A DNA stretch of 64,000 nucleotides from Lysobacter silvisoli (GTDB lineage: Bacteria > Pseudomonadota > Gammaproteobacteria > Xanthomonadales > Xanthomonadaceae): the NCBI RefSeq assembly GCF_003382365.1, contig NZ_QTSU01000001.1, positions 310,001 to 374,000 on the forward strand, given 5' to 3'. This document shows positions 33,365-41,097 of this stretch, in pieces; the first letter of the stretch is position 1; every line of letters begins with the position of its first letter. The notes under the pieces are model-generated. The model did no database searches. It had not been told where the DNA came from and was given only the letters and a program-made list of their open reading frames with translations. The translations under genes were made by a program, and so were the position numbers.

Positions 33365-33973
33365 TCAGGCGGCGAGTTGCTCGACTTCGGCCAAGGCCGC
33401 CGCGATCGCCGCATCGCGCTGTGTGGGCGCCATCGACACGCCCTCCGCGCGAATGAAACGCACGTCGTCGATGCCGATGAAGCCGAAGAAGCCGCGCAGG
33501 TAGGTTTCCTGGTGATCGAGGAAGGCTCCCGGCGCGCCTTCGCCGTACAGGCCGCCACGCGAGGACGCAACGATCACCCGTCGACCGCCGGCCAATCCGC
33601 GTACGCCGTTCTCGCCGTAACCGAAGGTTTTGTTGGCCACCGCCAGCCGGTCCAGCCAGGATTTGAGCTGGGTGGGCAGGGAGAAGTTGTACATGGGCGC
33701 GCCGACCACGACGACGTCGGCGGCCAGGAACTGGTCCAGCCACTGGGCGTTGCGCGCGGCCAGACGCTGGGCCGCCTCGTCCTGCGGCTGCACGCCCTGG
33801 AAGGCCAGGAATTCGGCCGCGGACAAATGCCCGGCCGGCTCGGCGGCCAGGTCGTTGTGCACGACCTCGGCGTCAGGGTGCACGACGGTGAGGCGCTGGA
33901 CGATGGCGGCGGTGAGCTGCCGGCTCACGGACTGGTCGCCGAGGATGCTGGTGTCGATGTGCAGAAGTTTCAT
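33365..33973 (-). CDS. azoR: FMN-dependent NADH-azoreductase
   Basis: The 202-residue flavodoxin-fold enzyme has the AzoR layout: LLHIDTSILGDQSVSRQL (phosphate loop of FMN), GAPMYNFSLPTQLKSWLD, and SSRGGLYGEG. It reduces quinones and azo dyes with NAD(P)H and protects against electrophile stress. Length is normal. It is divergent from an HxlR regulator 93 bases away, with a perfect inverted repeat between the genes. This is the same arrangement as quinone-induced azoreductase control by YodB-type regulators, so quinone or diamide induction is likely. Confidence 0.95.
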   Translation of the reverse strand: MKLLHIDTSILGDQSVSRQLTAAIVQRLTVVHPDAEVVHNDLAAEPAGHLSAAEFLAFQGVQPQDEAAQRLAARNAQWLDQFLAADVVVVGAPMYNFSLPTQLKSWLDRLAVANKTFGYGENGVRGLAGGRRVIVASSRGGLYGEGAPGAFLDHQETYLRGFFGFIGIDDVRFIRAEGVSMAPTQRDAAIAAALAEVEQLAA

Positions 33974-33992
33974 GTCGGCCCTTAGGTATAAA

Positions 33993-34013
33993 ATTGTTAC
34001 TGGGGCTAACAAT
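33993..34013. promoter_or_regulatory. inverted-repeat operator between azoR and hxlR-type regulator
   Basis: ATTGTTA (33993-33999), seven-base spacer CTGGGGC, TAACAAT (34007-34013): a perfect seven-base inverted repeat in an A/T-rich gap. GGTA (33985-33988) and TACC (34018-34021) extend it outward. A second, smaller ATTTGTGAAACAAT palindrome follows at about 34027-34040. Binding by the HxlR protein is inferred. Confidence 0.7.
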
Positions 34014-34066
34014 GTAAGTACCCGCCATTTGTGAAACAATAAGGCACTTTTTCTTTTCTTAGTGAC

Positions 34067-34474
34067 ATGAATGTAACCAATAACCCGCCCGGCCTGGAGC
34101 ACACCGACTGCCAGAAGGTCAGCCAGGTGCTGGCCCGCGTGGGCGAGAAGTGGAGCGTGCTGATCATCATGTTCCTGGCCGAAAAGCCGCGCCGCTTCAC
34201 CGAGATCAAGCGCGCGGTCAACGGCATCTCGCAGCGCATGCTGACGCTGTGCCTGCGCGGGCTGGAGCGCGACGGCCTGGTCAAGCGCACGGTGTTCCCG
34301 GTGGTGCCGCCGCACGTGGAGTACGAGCTGACGGCACTGGGGCGTTCGCTCACCCAGCCGGTGATCGCGCTGGGCACCTGGGCGCGCGACCACATCCCCG
34401 ATATCGACGCGGCGCGCGCGGATTTCGATGCGCGCGAAGGCGTGCAGGCGGCGCAGGCGCCCGGACAGCGTTGA
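34067..34474 (+). CDS. HxlR-family regulator, likely redox sensor
   Basis: The 135-residue winged-helix protein has the HxlR domain: KVSQVLARVGEKWSVLII, RRFTEIKRAVNGISQRMLT, LERDGLVKRTVFPVVPPHVEYELT. Cys15, just before the first helix, is at the position of the redox-active Cys of YodB and QorR regulators; a second Cys is near residue 62. Oxidation or quinone alkylation of that Cys releases DNA in known members. The divergent azoreductase and the inverted repeat between the two genes support a quinone-sensing repressor. ATG 34067 gives the family-typical short N-terminus. Confidence 0.92.
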   Translation: MNVTNNPPGLEHTDCQKVSQVLARVGEKWSVLIIMFLAEKPRRFTEIKRAVNGISQRMLTLCLRGLERDGLVKRTVFPVVPPHVEYELTALGRSLTQPVIALGTWARDHIPDIDAARADFDAREGVQAAQAPGQR

Positions 34475-34511
34475 GGATGGTCGCGCGCGGCAGGGCGCCG
34501 CGCGGCCGGCG

Positions 34512-35147
34512 TCACTCGCGTCGCTTGCGTGGCTTGCGCGTACGCGGCTTGCCGCTGTCGCGCGCGGGCGCATCGGCCACCGCGAGCACCTGGCCCGCGC
34601 TCATGTGCTCCAGCCACGACAAGGCGTCGACGTAGTCCAGGAAGTGCTGCAGGTAGCCCGGCGACAGTTCCTGCATCAGCTGCAGCGAGCGATGGACCAG
34701 GCGGCCGGAATTGAGCGGGCCGGCATCGTTCGACAAGGGCTCCAGCGAGCGCCGCACCTGGCTGTCGCTGCGCACCTGCGACCAGAGCTTGCGGAAGTCT
34801 TCGAGCACGGGCAGTTCGGGCAGTGGCGTGGTCGCCGCGGTCTTGCCGCCATTGCGCGCGGCGGCGCGAGCCGCGAGTTCGTCGGTCAATTCGCCCAGTG
34901 CGCTACGCGCGGGCTCCGCATTCGCGGCCGGTTGGCCCGCACGCGCGAGCGCGGCGGCGTAGGCGCCGATGCCGTCGGCCAGCCGATCCTGCAGCGCGCT
35001 GCGCAGCGTGCCGCCCTGCGCCTGTGCGCGCCGATGCAGCGCCTGCAGGTAGTGGAAGGCGAGAGGGTCGAGGCAGTCGGCGCCTTGCTTACCCCAAGTG
35101 TCGAGGATCGCGGGGTCGTGCGTGGGGGGGACGTTTTCCAGCTTCAA
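34512..35147 (-). CDS. DUF2894 domain-containing protein
   Basis: The 211-residue protein has the DUF2894 pattern: HYLQALHRRAQAQGG, a disordered Ala-rich centre, FRKLWSQVRSDSQVRRSLE, GPLNSGRLVHRSLQLMQELSPGY near the end (with a cluster of hydrophobic helices), and a very basic tail (PRTRKPRKRRE). No signal peptide or membrane helix is present. DUF2894 genes are found with DUF802 and DUF3348, as here. The start is a TTG at 35147 with GAGG nine bases upstream; that GAGG abuts the inverted-repeat element lying between this gene and the OmpA-like gene. The basic tail might bind nucleic acid or membranes; function unknown. Confidence 0.85.
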   Translation of the reverse strand: MKLENVPPTHDPAILDTWGKQGADCLDPLAFHYLQALHRRAQAQGGTLRSALQDRLADGIGAYAAALARAGQPAANAEPARSALGELTDELAARAAARNGGKTAATTPLPELPVLEDFRKLWSQVRSDSQVRRSLEPLSNDAGPLNSGRLVHRSLQLMQELSPGYLQHFLDYVDALSWLEHMSAGQVLAVADAPARDSGKPRTRKPRKRRE

Positions 35148-35160
35148 GCGTGCAAGCCTC

Positions 35161-35266
35161 GCTCGTCATTCCCGCGAAGGCGGGCTCCGCTGTACTTCGG
35201 CGCAAGCCGAACATCCAGCGCTCGCGCTGAAGCCATTGGTTTCCCGCCTTCGCGGGAATGACGAGC
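35161..35266. repeat. REP/MITE-like element with 24-bp perfect inverted repeats
   Basis: Arms at 35161-35184 and 35243-35266 are perfect 24-base inverted repeats (core CATTCCCGCGAAGGCGGG). The 58-base centre has two small hairpins (TTCGGCGCAAGCCGAA and CAGCGCTCGCGCTG). It sits inside the four-gene DUF802 cluster, 13 bases before the DUF2894 start. Confidence 0.9.
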
Positions 35267-35297
35267 AAAAGCTTCACGCGAGCTGGTAATGGCGATC

Positions 35298-35960
35298 TCA
35301 GCGCCCATCCGCGCCCACCTGCGTGCGCTGCAAGCGCGGCACCGGCGCCAACTCCACGCGCCGGTTGCGCGCGCGCCCCGCTTCATCGCCGTTGCTGCCC
35401 ACCGGCTGCTGGGCGCCGAAGGCGGCGGCGAACACCGAGGACGCAGGCAGGCCTTCGGCGATCAGCGCGCGGGTCACGGTCAGCGAGCGCTGCGCCGAGA
35501 GCTCCCAGTTGTCGGCGAATTCCGGATTGTCGGCGCTGACCTGGCGGTCGTCGGTGTAGCCGCTGATCATCAGCACCTCGTCGCGCGTGCGCAGGTATTG
35601 CGCGAGCGGGCCGGCCAAGGTCTTGAGCAACTCGCGGCCTTCGGGCTGCAACCGGTCGGAGTTCAAGGCGAACAGCAGGTTGCCGCGGATGCCGATGCGG
35701 CCGTCGACCAGGGTGATGCGGCCGCTGGCCAGGGGCGCGGCCAGTGCGCGCTCCAGGGTCAGGCGGCGCTGGGTCTCGGCCTTGCGCTGGGCGATCTCGT
35801 GGTTGAGCTTGATTTCCAGCTGCAGCTGCATGGCGATCATGCCGATCAGGATCAGCACGAAGGCGCCGAGCAGGATCGACATCAGGTCGCCGAACGCGGC
35901 CCACACCGGCACCGCGGCTTCGCCGCCGCCGTCGATGTCGGCATCGATATCCGGGCTCAT
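35298..35960 (-). CDS. OmpA-like stator subunit (MotB/ZorB-type)
   Basis: The 220-residue protein has a short acidic N-terminus, one membrane helix (AAFGDLMSILLGAFVLILIG, residues about 21-40) with Asp25 at its cytoplasmic-side end, and an OmpA-like peptidoglycan-binding domain (ISGYTDDRQVSADN; ELSAQRSLTVTRALI; NRRVEL). Asp25 is where MotB and ZorB carry the proton-binding Asp. This is the plug-less, short form. The ATG overlaps the stop of the DUF802 gene by four bases (ATGA), so the two subunits are made together. It should anchor the DUF802 channel to the cell wall and share its proton path. Confidence 0.9.
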   Translation of the reverse strand: MSPDIDADIDGGGEAAVPVWAAFGDLMSILLGAFVLILIGMIAMQLQLEIKLNHEIAQRKAETQRRLTLERALAAPLASGRITLVDGRIGIRGNLLFALNSDRLQPEGRELLKTLAGPLAQYLRTRDEVLMISGYTDDRQVSADNPEFADNWELSAQRSLTVTRALIAEGLPASSVFAAAFGAQQPVGSNGDEAGRARNRRVELAPVPRLQRTQVGADGR

Positions 35961-38068
35961 GCCGCGGCCGCGCCGTGCTGGCCGCGCGCGGCCGGCAGCC
36001 GCTGCAGGTCTTCGACGATCTGCTTCTGCGCGAGCAGGCTCAGGTCGACGACTTCGCGCGCCTGGGCGACGTAGTAGGCCAGTTGTTCATCGCTGCGCAG
36101 CAGCGATTTCTGCAGCGCGTCTTCGATGCCTTGCAGGCGCTGCGCCAGTTGCCCGTTGGCCTCGCCGAACACACGTGCCGCCGCTCCGAAGGCCTCGCCC
36201 AGGCTGGCCACTTCCACCGCGCCCAGGCTTAGCCGCTCGGCGACCACGTCGAGCTTGCCGGTCTCGCCTTCCACATGCGCCATGAAACGGCCGCCGACGC
36301 GGTCGAGCAGGTCGGCCGAGGTGGTGACCAGCGCGTCGATGGCGCCGCGCTGTTCGCTGGAGGCGTGATTGACGGCCGCGAGCAGGGTTTCCAGCGTGGC
36401 CATCAAACGGGTGCGCTCTTCGAGCACGCCGTTGTCGCGGGCCATGCTTTCGGACAAGTTTTCGCGCAGCTCGGCGATCACGCCGGCGGCGGCCTTGGGC
36501 GCTTCCGACGCGGTGTCGACCAAACGCGAGATCTCGGCGATGGTGTCGCTGGCGTGGGCCTGGGTGCGCGCGCCGATCTCGTCGGCGCTGCGCGCGAGCG
36601 CGTCGCAAATCTGCTGCTGGCGCTGGGCGACCTCCTGGCCCGCCCGGGCCCAGTCTTCGCACAGGGCCGCGCTCATCGCGGCCAGCGATTCGGTCCAAGC
36701 GGTCAGGCGTTGCTCGTCCTGCGATGCCAGCGCGGTGCGCAGTTCGACCTGCGAACGGTCCACGGCTTGCAGCAGCGACGCGGCCTGGCCTTCGAACGCG
36801 GCGGTGACAGCGGTCAACGCATGCTGGTTGCGCTCCGTCAGCGCGGCCTGGGTTTCCTGTTGCTGCGCCAAGGCCAGGGTCCATGCCTTGGCGACTTCGA
36901 CGGCGGTGCCGTCCATGCGCGCGCCCACGCCCTCGAGCAGCGCGGCGGAGCGCTGTTCGAAGCCGGCGCCGAAGCGCTCCAGCGCCTCGCCCAGTTCGGC
37001 GGTCAGGCGGCTGTTGCTCCGATCCTGTGCCTCCAGCGCGCGGTTCCAGCGCTCGGCGACTTGCGCGGTCGCATTGTCCAGGCCGGCCGACACGCCCTGC
37101 AGCTGGCGTTCGACGGCCTGGCCCACGGCCTGCTGCAGCGCCGCGGTCTCGCGCGCCACCGCCGCCAGGGTGGTCTGCACCGCGGGCTGCATGGCCTCGC
37201 TGGCGATGCGCACGCTGTCGGCCACGCTGTCCTGCAGCGAGCGCTGCACCGAAGCGGCCAGCTGCGCGAAGGCGTCGCGGGTCTGGGCATGGAACTCGTG
37301 CTGGTTGGCGAGCTGGCGTTCGCTAGCGGCCTGGCTGTGCCGCTCCATCGCGCCCATCATGTCCTGCAGGCGCTCGATCAGCGCCGGCATCAGTTCGGTC
37401 TGCGATTGCAGCAGTTGGTAGCTCTGCTCGCGGCGATGGGCGAGCGACAGCGGGCGCAGCGTGGTCGCGATCTTGGCGTCCAGCGCCTGCGCGGCGCGCA
37501 GCCGGTCGCGCCGGCACAGCGCCGACAGCAGGCCGAGCATGGCCGAGGTGGCCACGCCCGCGATCGAGGTACCGAAGGCGAAGCCCAGGCCCTGCACCGG
37601 CGCGGCCAAGGAATCGCGCACCGCCTGCAGGTCGGTCGCGGTTTCCAGCGCCAGGCCGGTGCCGCGCAGCATGGCCATCATGCCCAGCAGCGTGCCGAGC
37701 ATGCCCAGCAGCACCAGCAGGCCGACCAGATACGGTGTGAGCGTGGGGCCGGGCAGCGGCAGGCGCTGGCCTTCGATGCGCTGGCGCACCGCATGGCGCA
37801 GGGAGGGATCCAGCGTGGCGGTCCATTCGTCCAGGCTCGCCGGCGGTGCGGACAGTTCGGCCAGGCCGTGTTCCAGCGTGGCGGTGGCGCGGCGGTAGCG
37901 CAGCAGCTCCCAGGCGCCGGCGACGTAGCCCGTGCCGATGAGCAGCGTGACCGCCAGACCCAGGGGGTTGGTGCCCAGGTAGCCGGCGGCGATCCAGCAC
38001 ACCGCGATCGAGCCGAGCAGGAACACTCCGATTTGGAGCGCGAATCCATCGAGCAACTTTTTAAGCAT
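35957..38068 (-). CDS. DUF802 membrane protein: MotA/ExbB-like channel with long coiled-coil tail
   Basis: The 703-residue protein has four predicted membrane helices: two near residues 11-55, then LVGLLVLLGMLGTLLGMMAM (about 112-131) and GFAFGTSIAGVATSAMLGLL (about 158-177), where small and polar residues follow the MotA/ExbB/TolQ channel pattern. About 500 residues of Ala/Gln/Glu-rich coiled coil follow (for example LAAVARETAALQQAVGQAVE), predicted in the cytoplasm. Helices, tail and the OmpA-like partner make this a ZorA-like stator subunit. It overlaps DUF3348 by eight bases upstream and the OmpA gene by four downstream. DUF802 has no experimental function known to me. Confidence 0.88.
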   Translation of the reverse strand: MLKKLLDGFALQIGVFLLGSIAVCWIAAGYLGTNPLGLAVTLLIGTGYVAGAWELLRYRRATATLEHGLAELSAPPASLDEWTATLDPSLRHAVRQRIEGQRLPLPGPTLTPYLVGLLVLLGMLGTLLGMMAMLRGTGLALETATDLQAVRDSLAAPVQGLGFAFGTSIAGVATSAMLGLLSALCRRDRLRAAQALDAKIATTLRPLSLAHRREQSYQLLQSQTELMPALIERLQDMMGAMERHSQAASERQLANQHEFHAQTRDAFAQLAASVQRSLQDSVADSVRIASEAMQPAVQTTLAAVARETAALQQAVGQAVERQLQGVSAGLDNATAQVAERWNRALEAQDRSNSRLTAELGEALERFGAGFEQRSAALLEGVGARMDGTAVEVAKAWTLALAQQQETQAALTERNQHALTAVTAAFEGQAASLLQAVDRSQVELRTALASQDEQRLTAWTESLAAMSAALCEDWARAGQEVAQRQQQICDALARSADEIGARTQAHASDTIAEISRLVDTASEAPKAAAGVIAELRENLSESMARDNGVLEERTRLMATLETLLAAVNHASSEQRGAIDALVTTSADLLDRVGGRFMAHVEGETGKLDVVAERLSLGAVEVASLGEAFGAAARVFGEANGQLAQRLQGIEDALQKSLLRSDEQLAYYVAQAREVVDLSLLAQKQIVEDLQRLPAARGQHGAAAA

Positions 38069-38762
38069 GACGCACCGGTGATTGGCTGGTCAGCGCTGCG
38101 ATCAGCGCCTCCAGCGGTAGAAAACGCATATCCAGTTCGGCCGTGAGCACGTCCTGCATGTCCTTGCGAAATTGCGCCAGCCAGCGGTCCCCGGCCGTGT
38201 CGCCGCGGACGGACGCCGCCGCGCGCAGGCGCTCGTAGTGCTCGCCCAGCAGTGCCGGCACCGAGGCCAGCAGGCTGTGCTCGCGCGGGCTCAGCACCGC
38301 TTCCATCAGCGCGTCCAGCTCGGCCAGGCGTGCCGCATCGCCCGAACGCGCGGCCAGCTGCCAGCGCAGGCGGTCGCGCAGCCGACCGGTGGCGGCCAGC
38401 ATCGAGCGCTGCATGGCCAGGTAGTGCTGACGGAGCGGCGCGTAGTCGGCGGGCGCGTCCGCGTCGTCCGCCGCCGCCAGGCCTTCGCCGATCGCCTTGG
38501 TCAAGGAGGCCCGCGTCGCGGCGTAGGCGGCGGCTTCGGCGTCGTCGTAGGCCGGCGCGCCCGCGCTGGCGCTCGGCGGCGCGCCGTCCAGCGTTCGCGC
38601 CAGCGCCACCGCGCGCGTCCAGTCGATCCAATCGCTCAGCCGATCCGCTAGCGAAGCCTGGGGCGGCGAGACGTCGGCATCGCTGAGGCGGGCGAGCAGA
38701 CGTATGAAGGTCGGGCCACGGACCGGGGCCCGTTGTGTAGCTTCCAAGATGCGAATGGCCAA
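38061..38762 (-). CDS. DUF3348 domain-containing protein
   Basis: The 233-residue protein has the DUF3348 opening (PVRGPTFIRLLARLSD) and WIDWTRAVALARTLDG, a helical middle, and a last segment LTAELDMRFLPLEALIAAL. No signal peptide or membrane helix is seen, so it is cytoplasmic. The start given is TTG 38762; a second TTG at 38747 is possible because the domain begins near residue 12. It is the first gene of the DUF3348-DUF802-OmpA-DUF2894 unit and overlaps DUF802 by eight bases. It may bind the cytoplasmic tail of DUF802; that is inference from coupling alone. Confidence 0.85.
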   Translation of the reverse strand: MAIRILEATQRAPVRGPTFIRLLARLSDADVSPPQASLADRLSDWIDWTRAVALARTLDGAPPSASAGAPAYDDAEAAAYAATRASLTKAIGEGLAAADDADAPADYAPLRQHYLAMQRSMLAATGRLRDRLRWQLAARSGDAARLAELDALMEAVLSPREHSLLASVPALLGEHYERLRAAASVRGDTAGDRWLAQFRKDMQDVLTAELDMRFLPLEALIAALTSQSPVRHA

Positions 38763-38915
38763 AAAACGACCAGTTTACAGGCTAGGGGCGACCGGACGCT
38801 GACTGGCATTTCTGTACGGCTGGCCACCGCTGGGCCCTGGGACCGCAGCGAGGCGCAAGCCATGTGCCTCCTGGCACGCCGCTCCCCAGTCGTGCCGAAT
38901 CGGGCAGGAGTCCAT

Positions 38916-38940
38916 TTGCATCTGAGAATCGTTTGCGTTA
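38916..38940 (+). promoter_or_regulatory. candidate Fur box upstream of siderophore receptor
   Basis: TTTGCATCTGAGAATCGTTTGCG contains GAGAATC, matching the centre of the Fur consensus GATAATC, with weak outer repeats. It lies about 54 bases before the receptor ATG. The match is partial, about 11 of 19. Confidence 0.4.
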
Positions 38941-38993
38941 ACCGGTCCGGATTCCCATAATCCCGCGACGATTTCGCTTTGGGGGAATGCCCG

Positions 38994-41090
38994 ATGTCCC
39001 GTTTCACGCACCACCGCACCGCCCTGACGCTCGCTCTGCTGGTCCCCAGCGTGCTGGCCTCGGCCCTCGCCCAGGCGCAGAGCGCCGGCGACGAGGCCCA
39101 TGCCCTGGACGCGGTCACCGTGGTCGCCGAGCGCGCCACCACCGCGACCAAGACCGACACGCCGCTGACCGAAACGCCGCAGGCGATCAGCGTGATCAGC
39201 TCCGACCTCTACACCGACCGCGGCGCGCGCAACCTGCAGGAAACCCTGCGCTACAGCGCCGGCGTCACCGCCGAAGCCTACGGCCTGGACACGCGCGGCG
39301 ATGGCAGTTCGATCCGCGGCCTGGACCCGGTGCAGTACCTGGACGGCATGCGCAAGCTCTACAACTTCAGCCCGATGGCGCGACCGGAGGTGTACGGCCT
39401 GGAGCGCGTGGAAGTGCTGCGCGGCCCGTCCTCGGTGCTGTACGGCGCCGGCGCCACCGGCGGCATCATCAATGCGATCAGCAAGCGCCCCAGCTTCCAA
39501 AGCGCGGGCGAGGTCGGCCTGCAGGTCGGCAACTTCGACCGCCTGCAGCTGCAGGGCGACGTCACCGGCCAGCTCGGCTCGTCGGGCCACCTGGCCGGCC
39601 GCATCGTCGGCGTGGTCCGCGACTCGGGCATGCAGACCGACGGGATCGACGACGATCGCATCTACCTGGCGCCCTCGCTGACCTGGCGCGGCGAGCGCAG
39701 CAACCTGACCCTGATGGCCAGCTATCAGCGCGACCGCACCGCGTCCAGCCAGCAGTTCCTGCCGGTGGCGGCGACCTTGAAAGCACCCCCGGGCCGCAAG
39801 CTCGACCCGTCCACCTTCTTGGGCGACAAGGATTTCGACAAGCTCGACGCGCGCAGCGTCAGCGCCACGGTGTTGTTCGACCACGCCTTCAACGATGTGG
39901 TCACCTGGCGCTCGAACCTGCGCTACATCGACGCCAAGACCGATTTCCGCGAAATCTTCCCGGACACCTACAGCAATCCGGAAGATCCGTTCATCGACGC
40001 CGACGACCGCGTGCTCAACCGCCTGACCTACGGCGTCAAGCCCGACAACCGCATCCTGACCGCCGACAATTCGCTGCAGTTCGACTTCGCCACCGGCGCG
40101 TTCCGCCACCTGCTGCTGGCCGGCGTGGACTACACCGATTTCCGCGAGGAATCGTGGACCTTCTCGGGCGCGACCACGCCCATCGACATCTACGACCCGG
40201 TCTCCACCGGCGTGACGGTGCCGGCCTACACCCGCCTGCCCAACCAGCGCACCACCCAGACCGGCCTGTACGTGCAGGACCAGATCCGCTACGCCGACCG
40301 CATCTCGCTGGTGCTGGGCGCGCGCCGCGACCATGCGCGCAGCCAGACCCAGGGCCTGCCGGACCAGACCGACAACGCCACCACCTACCGTGTGGGTGTG
40401 ATCGGCGACCTGACCGACACGCTGTCGCCGTACGTCAGCTATTCCGAATCCTTCCTGCCCGTGCCGGGTCAGGACCTGTACGGCAACGCCTTCGATCCCA
40501 TGCGCGGCCACCAGGTCGAAGTGGGCCTGAAGTGGCAGCCGTCGCGCAACGCCATGCTCACCGCCGCGGCCTACCGCATCACCGAGACCAATCGCCAGAC
40601 CAACGATCCGGACAACGTGCTCAACGTGGTCCAGACCGGCGAGATCGAGTCCAAGGGTTTCGAGCTCGAAGGCGCCTACGTGTTCGATGGCGACCTCACC
40701 GTGACCGCGAGCTACAGCCACAACGAAGCCGAGGTGACCAAGAGCAACTTCGCTCCGGAAGTGGGCCGACGCCTGAACGACACGCCGCAGGACCTGGCTT
40801 CGGTGTGGCTGTCCAAGGGCTTCCAGGTCGGCGACGAACTGCGCCTGCGCGCGGGCCTGGGCGGCCGCTACGTGGGGTCCACCGTGTCCACCGGCGCCAC
40901 CAGCGTGGTGCGCACGCCCAGCTACACTCTGGCCGACGCCTTGCTGGAGCTGCAGATGCCGGAATGGACCTTCGCCGTCAACGTCACCAACCTGTTCGAC
41001 AAGGCGTACTACGCGCCGTGCCGCAACTTCGGCGACTGCTTCAGCGGCAACAAGCGCAGCATCGTCGGCACCGTGACCTACCGGTTCTGA
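38994..41090 (+). CDS. TonB-dependent siderophore receptor
   Basis: The 698-residue outer-membrane receptor has a signal peptide (SRFTHHRTALTLALLVPS onward, cut near AQAQS), a TonB-box-like DAVTVVAER, a plug domain (ETPQAISVISSDLYTD; VEVLRGPSSVLYGAGATGGIIN), and a 22-strand barrel ending in the required aromatic (VTYRF). It imports ferric siderophores using TonB energy. ATG 38994 is chosen because GGGGGA is seven bases upstream. The siderophore type is not predictable; the plug motif fits the ferrichrome/pyoverdine-like group. The PepSY gene begins seven bases after its stop. A weak Fur box lies upstream. Confidence 0.95.
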   Translation: MSRFTHHRTALTLALLVPSVLASALAQAQSAGDEAHALDAVTVVAERATTATKTDTPLTETPQAISVISSDLYTDRGARNLQETLRYSAGVTAEAYGLDTRGDGSSIRGLDPVQYLDGMRKLYNFSPMARPEVYGLERVEVLRGPSSVLYGAGATGGIINAISKRPSFQSAGEVGLQVGNFDRLQLQGDVTGQLGSSGHLAGRIVGVVRDSGMQTDGIDDDRIYLAPSLTWRGERSNLTLMASYQRDRTASSQQFLPVAATLKAPPGRKLDPSTFLGDKDFDKLDARSVSATVLFDHAFNDVVTWRSNLRYIDAKTDFREIFPDTYSNPEDPFIDADDRVLNRLTYGVKPDNRILTADNSLQFDFATGAFRHLLLAGVDYTDFREESWTFSGATTPIDIYDPVSTGVTVPAYTRLPNQRTTQTGLYVQDQIRYADRISLVLGARRDHARSQTQGLPDQTDNATTYRVGVIGDLTDTLSPYVSYSESFLPVPGQDLYGNAFDPMRGHQVEVGLKWQPSRNAMLTAAAYRITETNRQTNDPDNVLNVVQTGEIESKGFELEGAYVFDGDLTVTASYSHNEAEVTKSNFAPEVGRRLNDTPQDLASVWLSKGFQVGDELRLRAGLGGRYVGSTVSTGATSVVRTPSYTLADALLELQMPEWTFAVNVTNLFDKAYYAPCRNFGDCFSGNKRSIVGTVTYRF

Positions 41091-41097
41091 CCGCCGC

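Noticed and set aside
34067-34474. MarR-type regulator
   Set aside because: The FTEIKRAVNGIS and VEYELTALG blocks are those of HxlR, not MarR.
34512-38762. Canonical Zorya defence system
   Set aside because: ZorC, ZorD or ZorE genes are absent; only the stator pair is similar, so it is not called Zorya.
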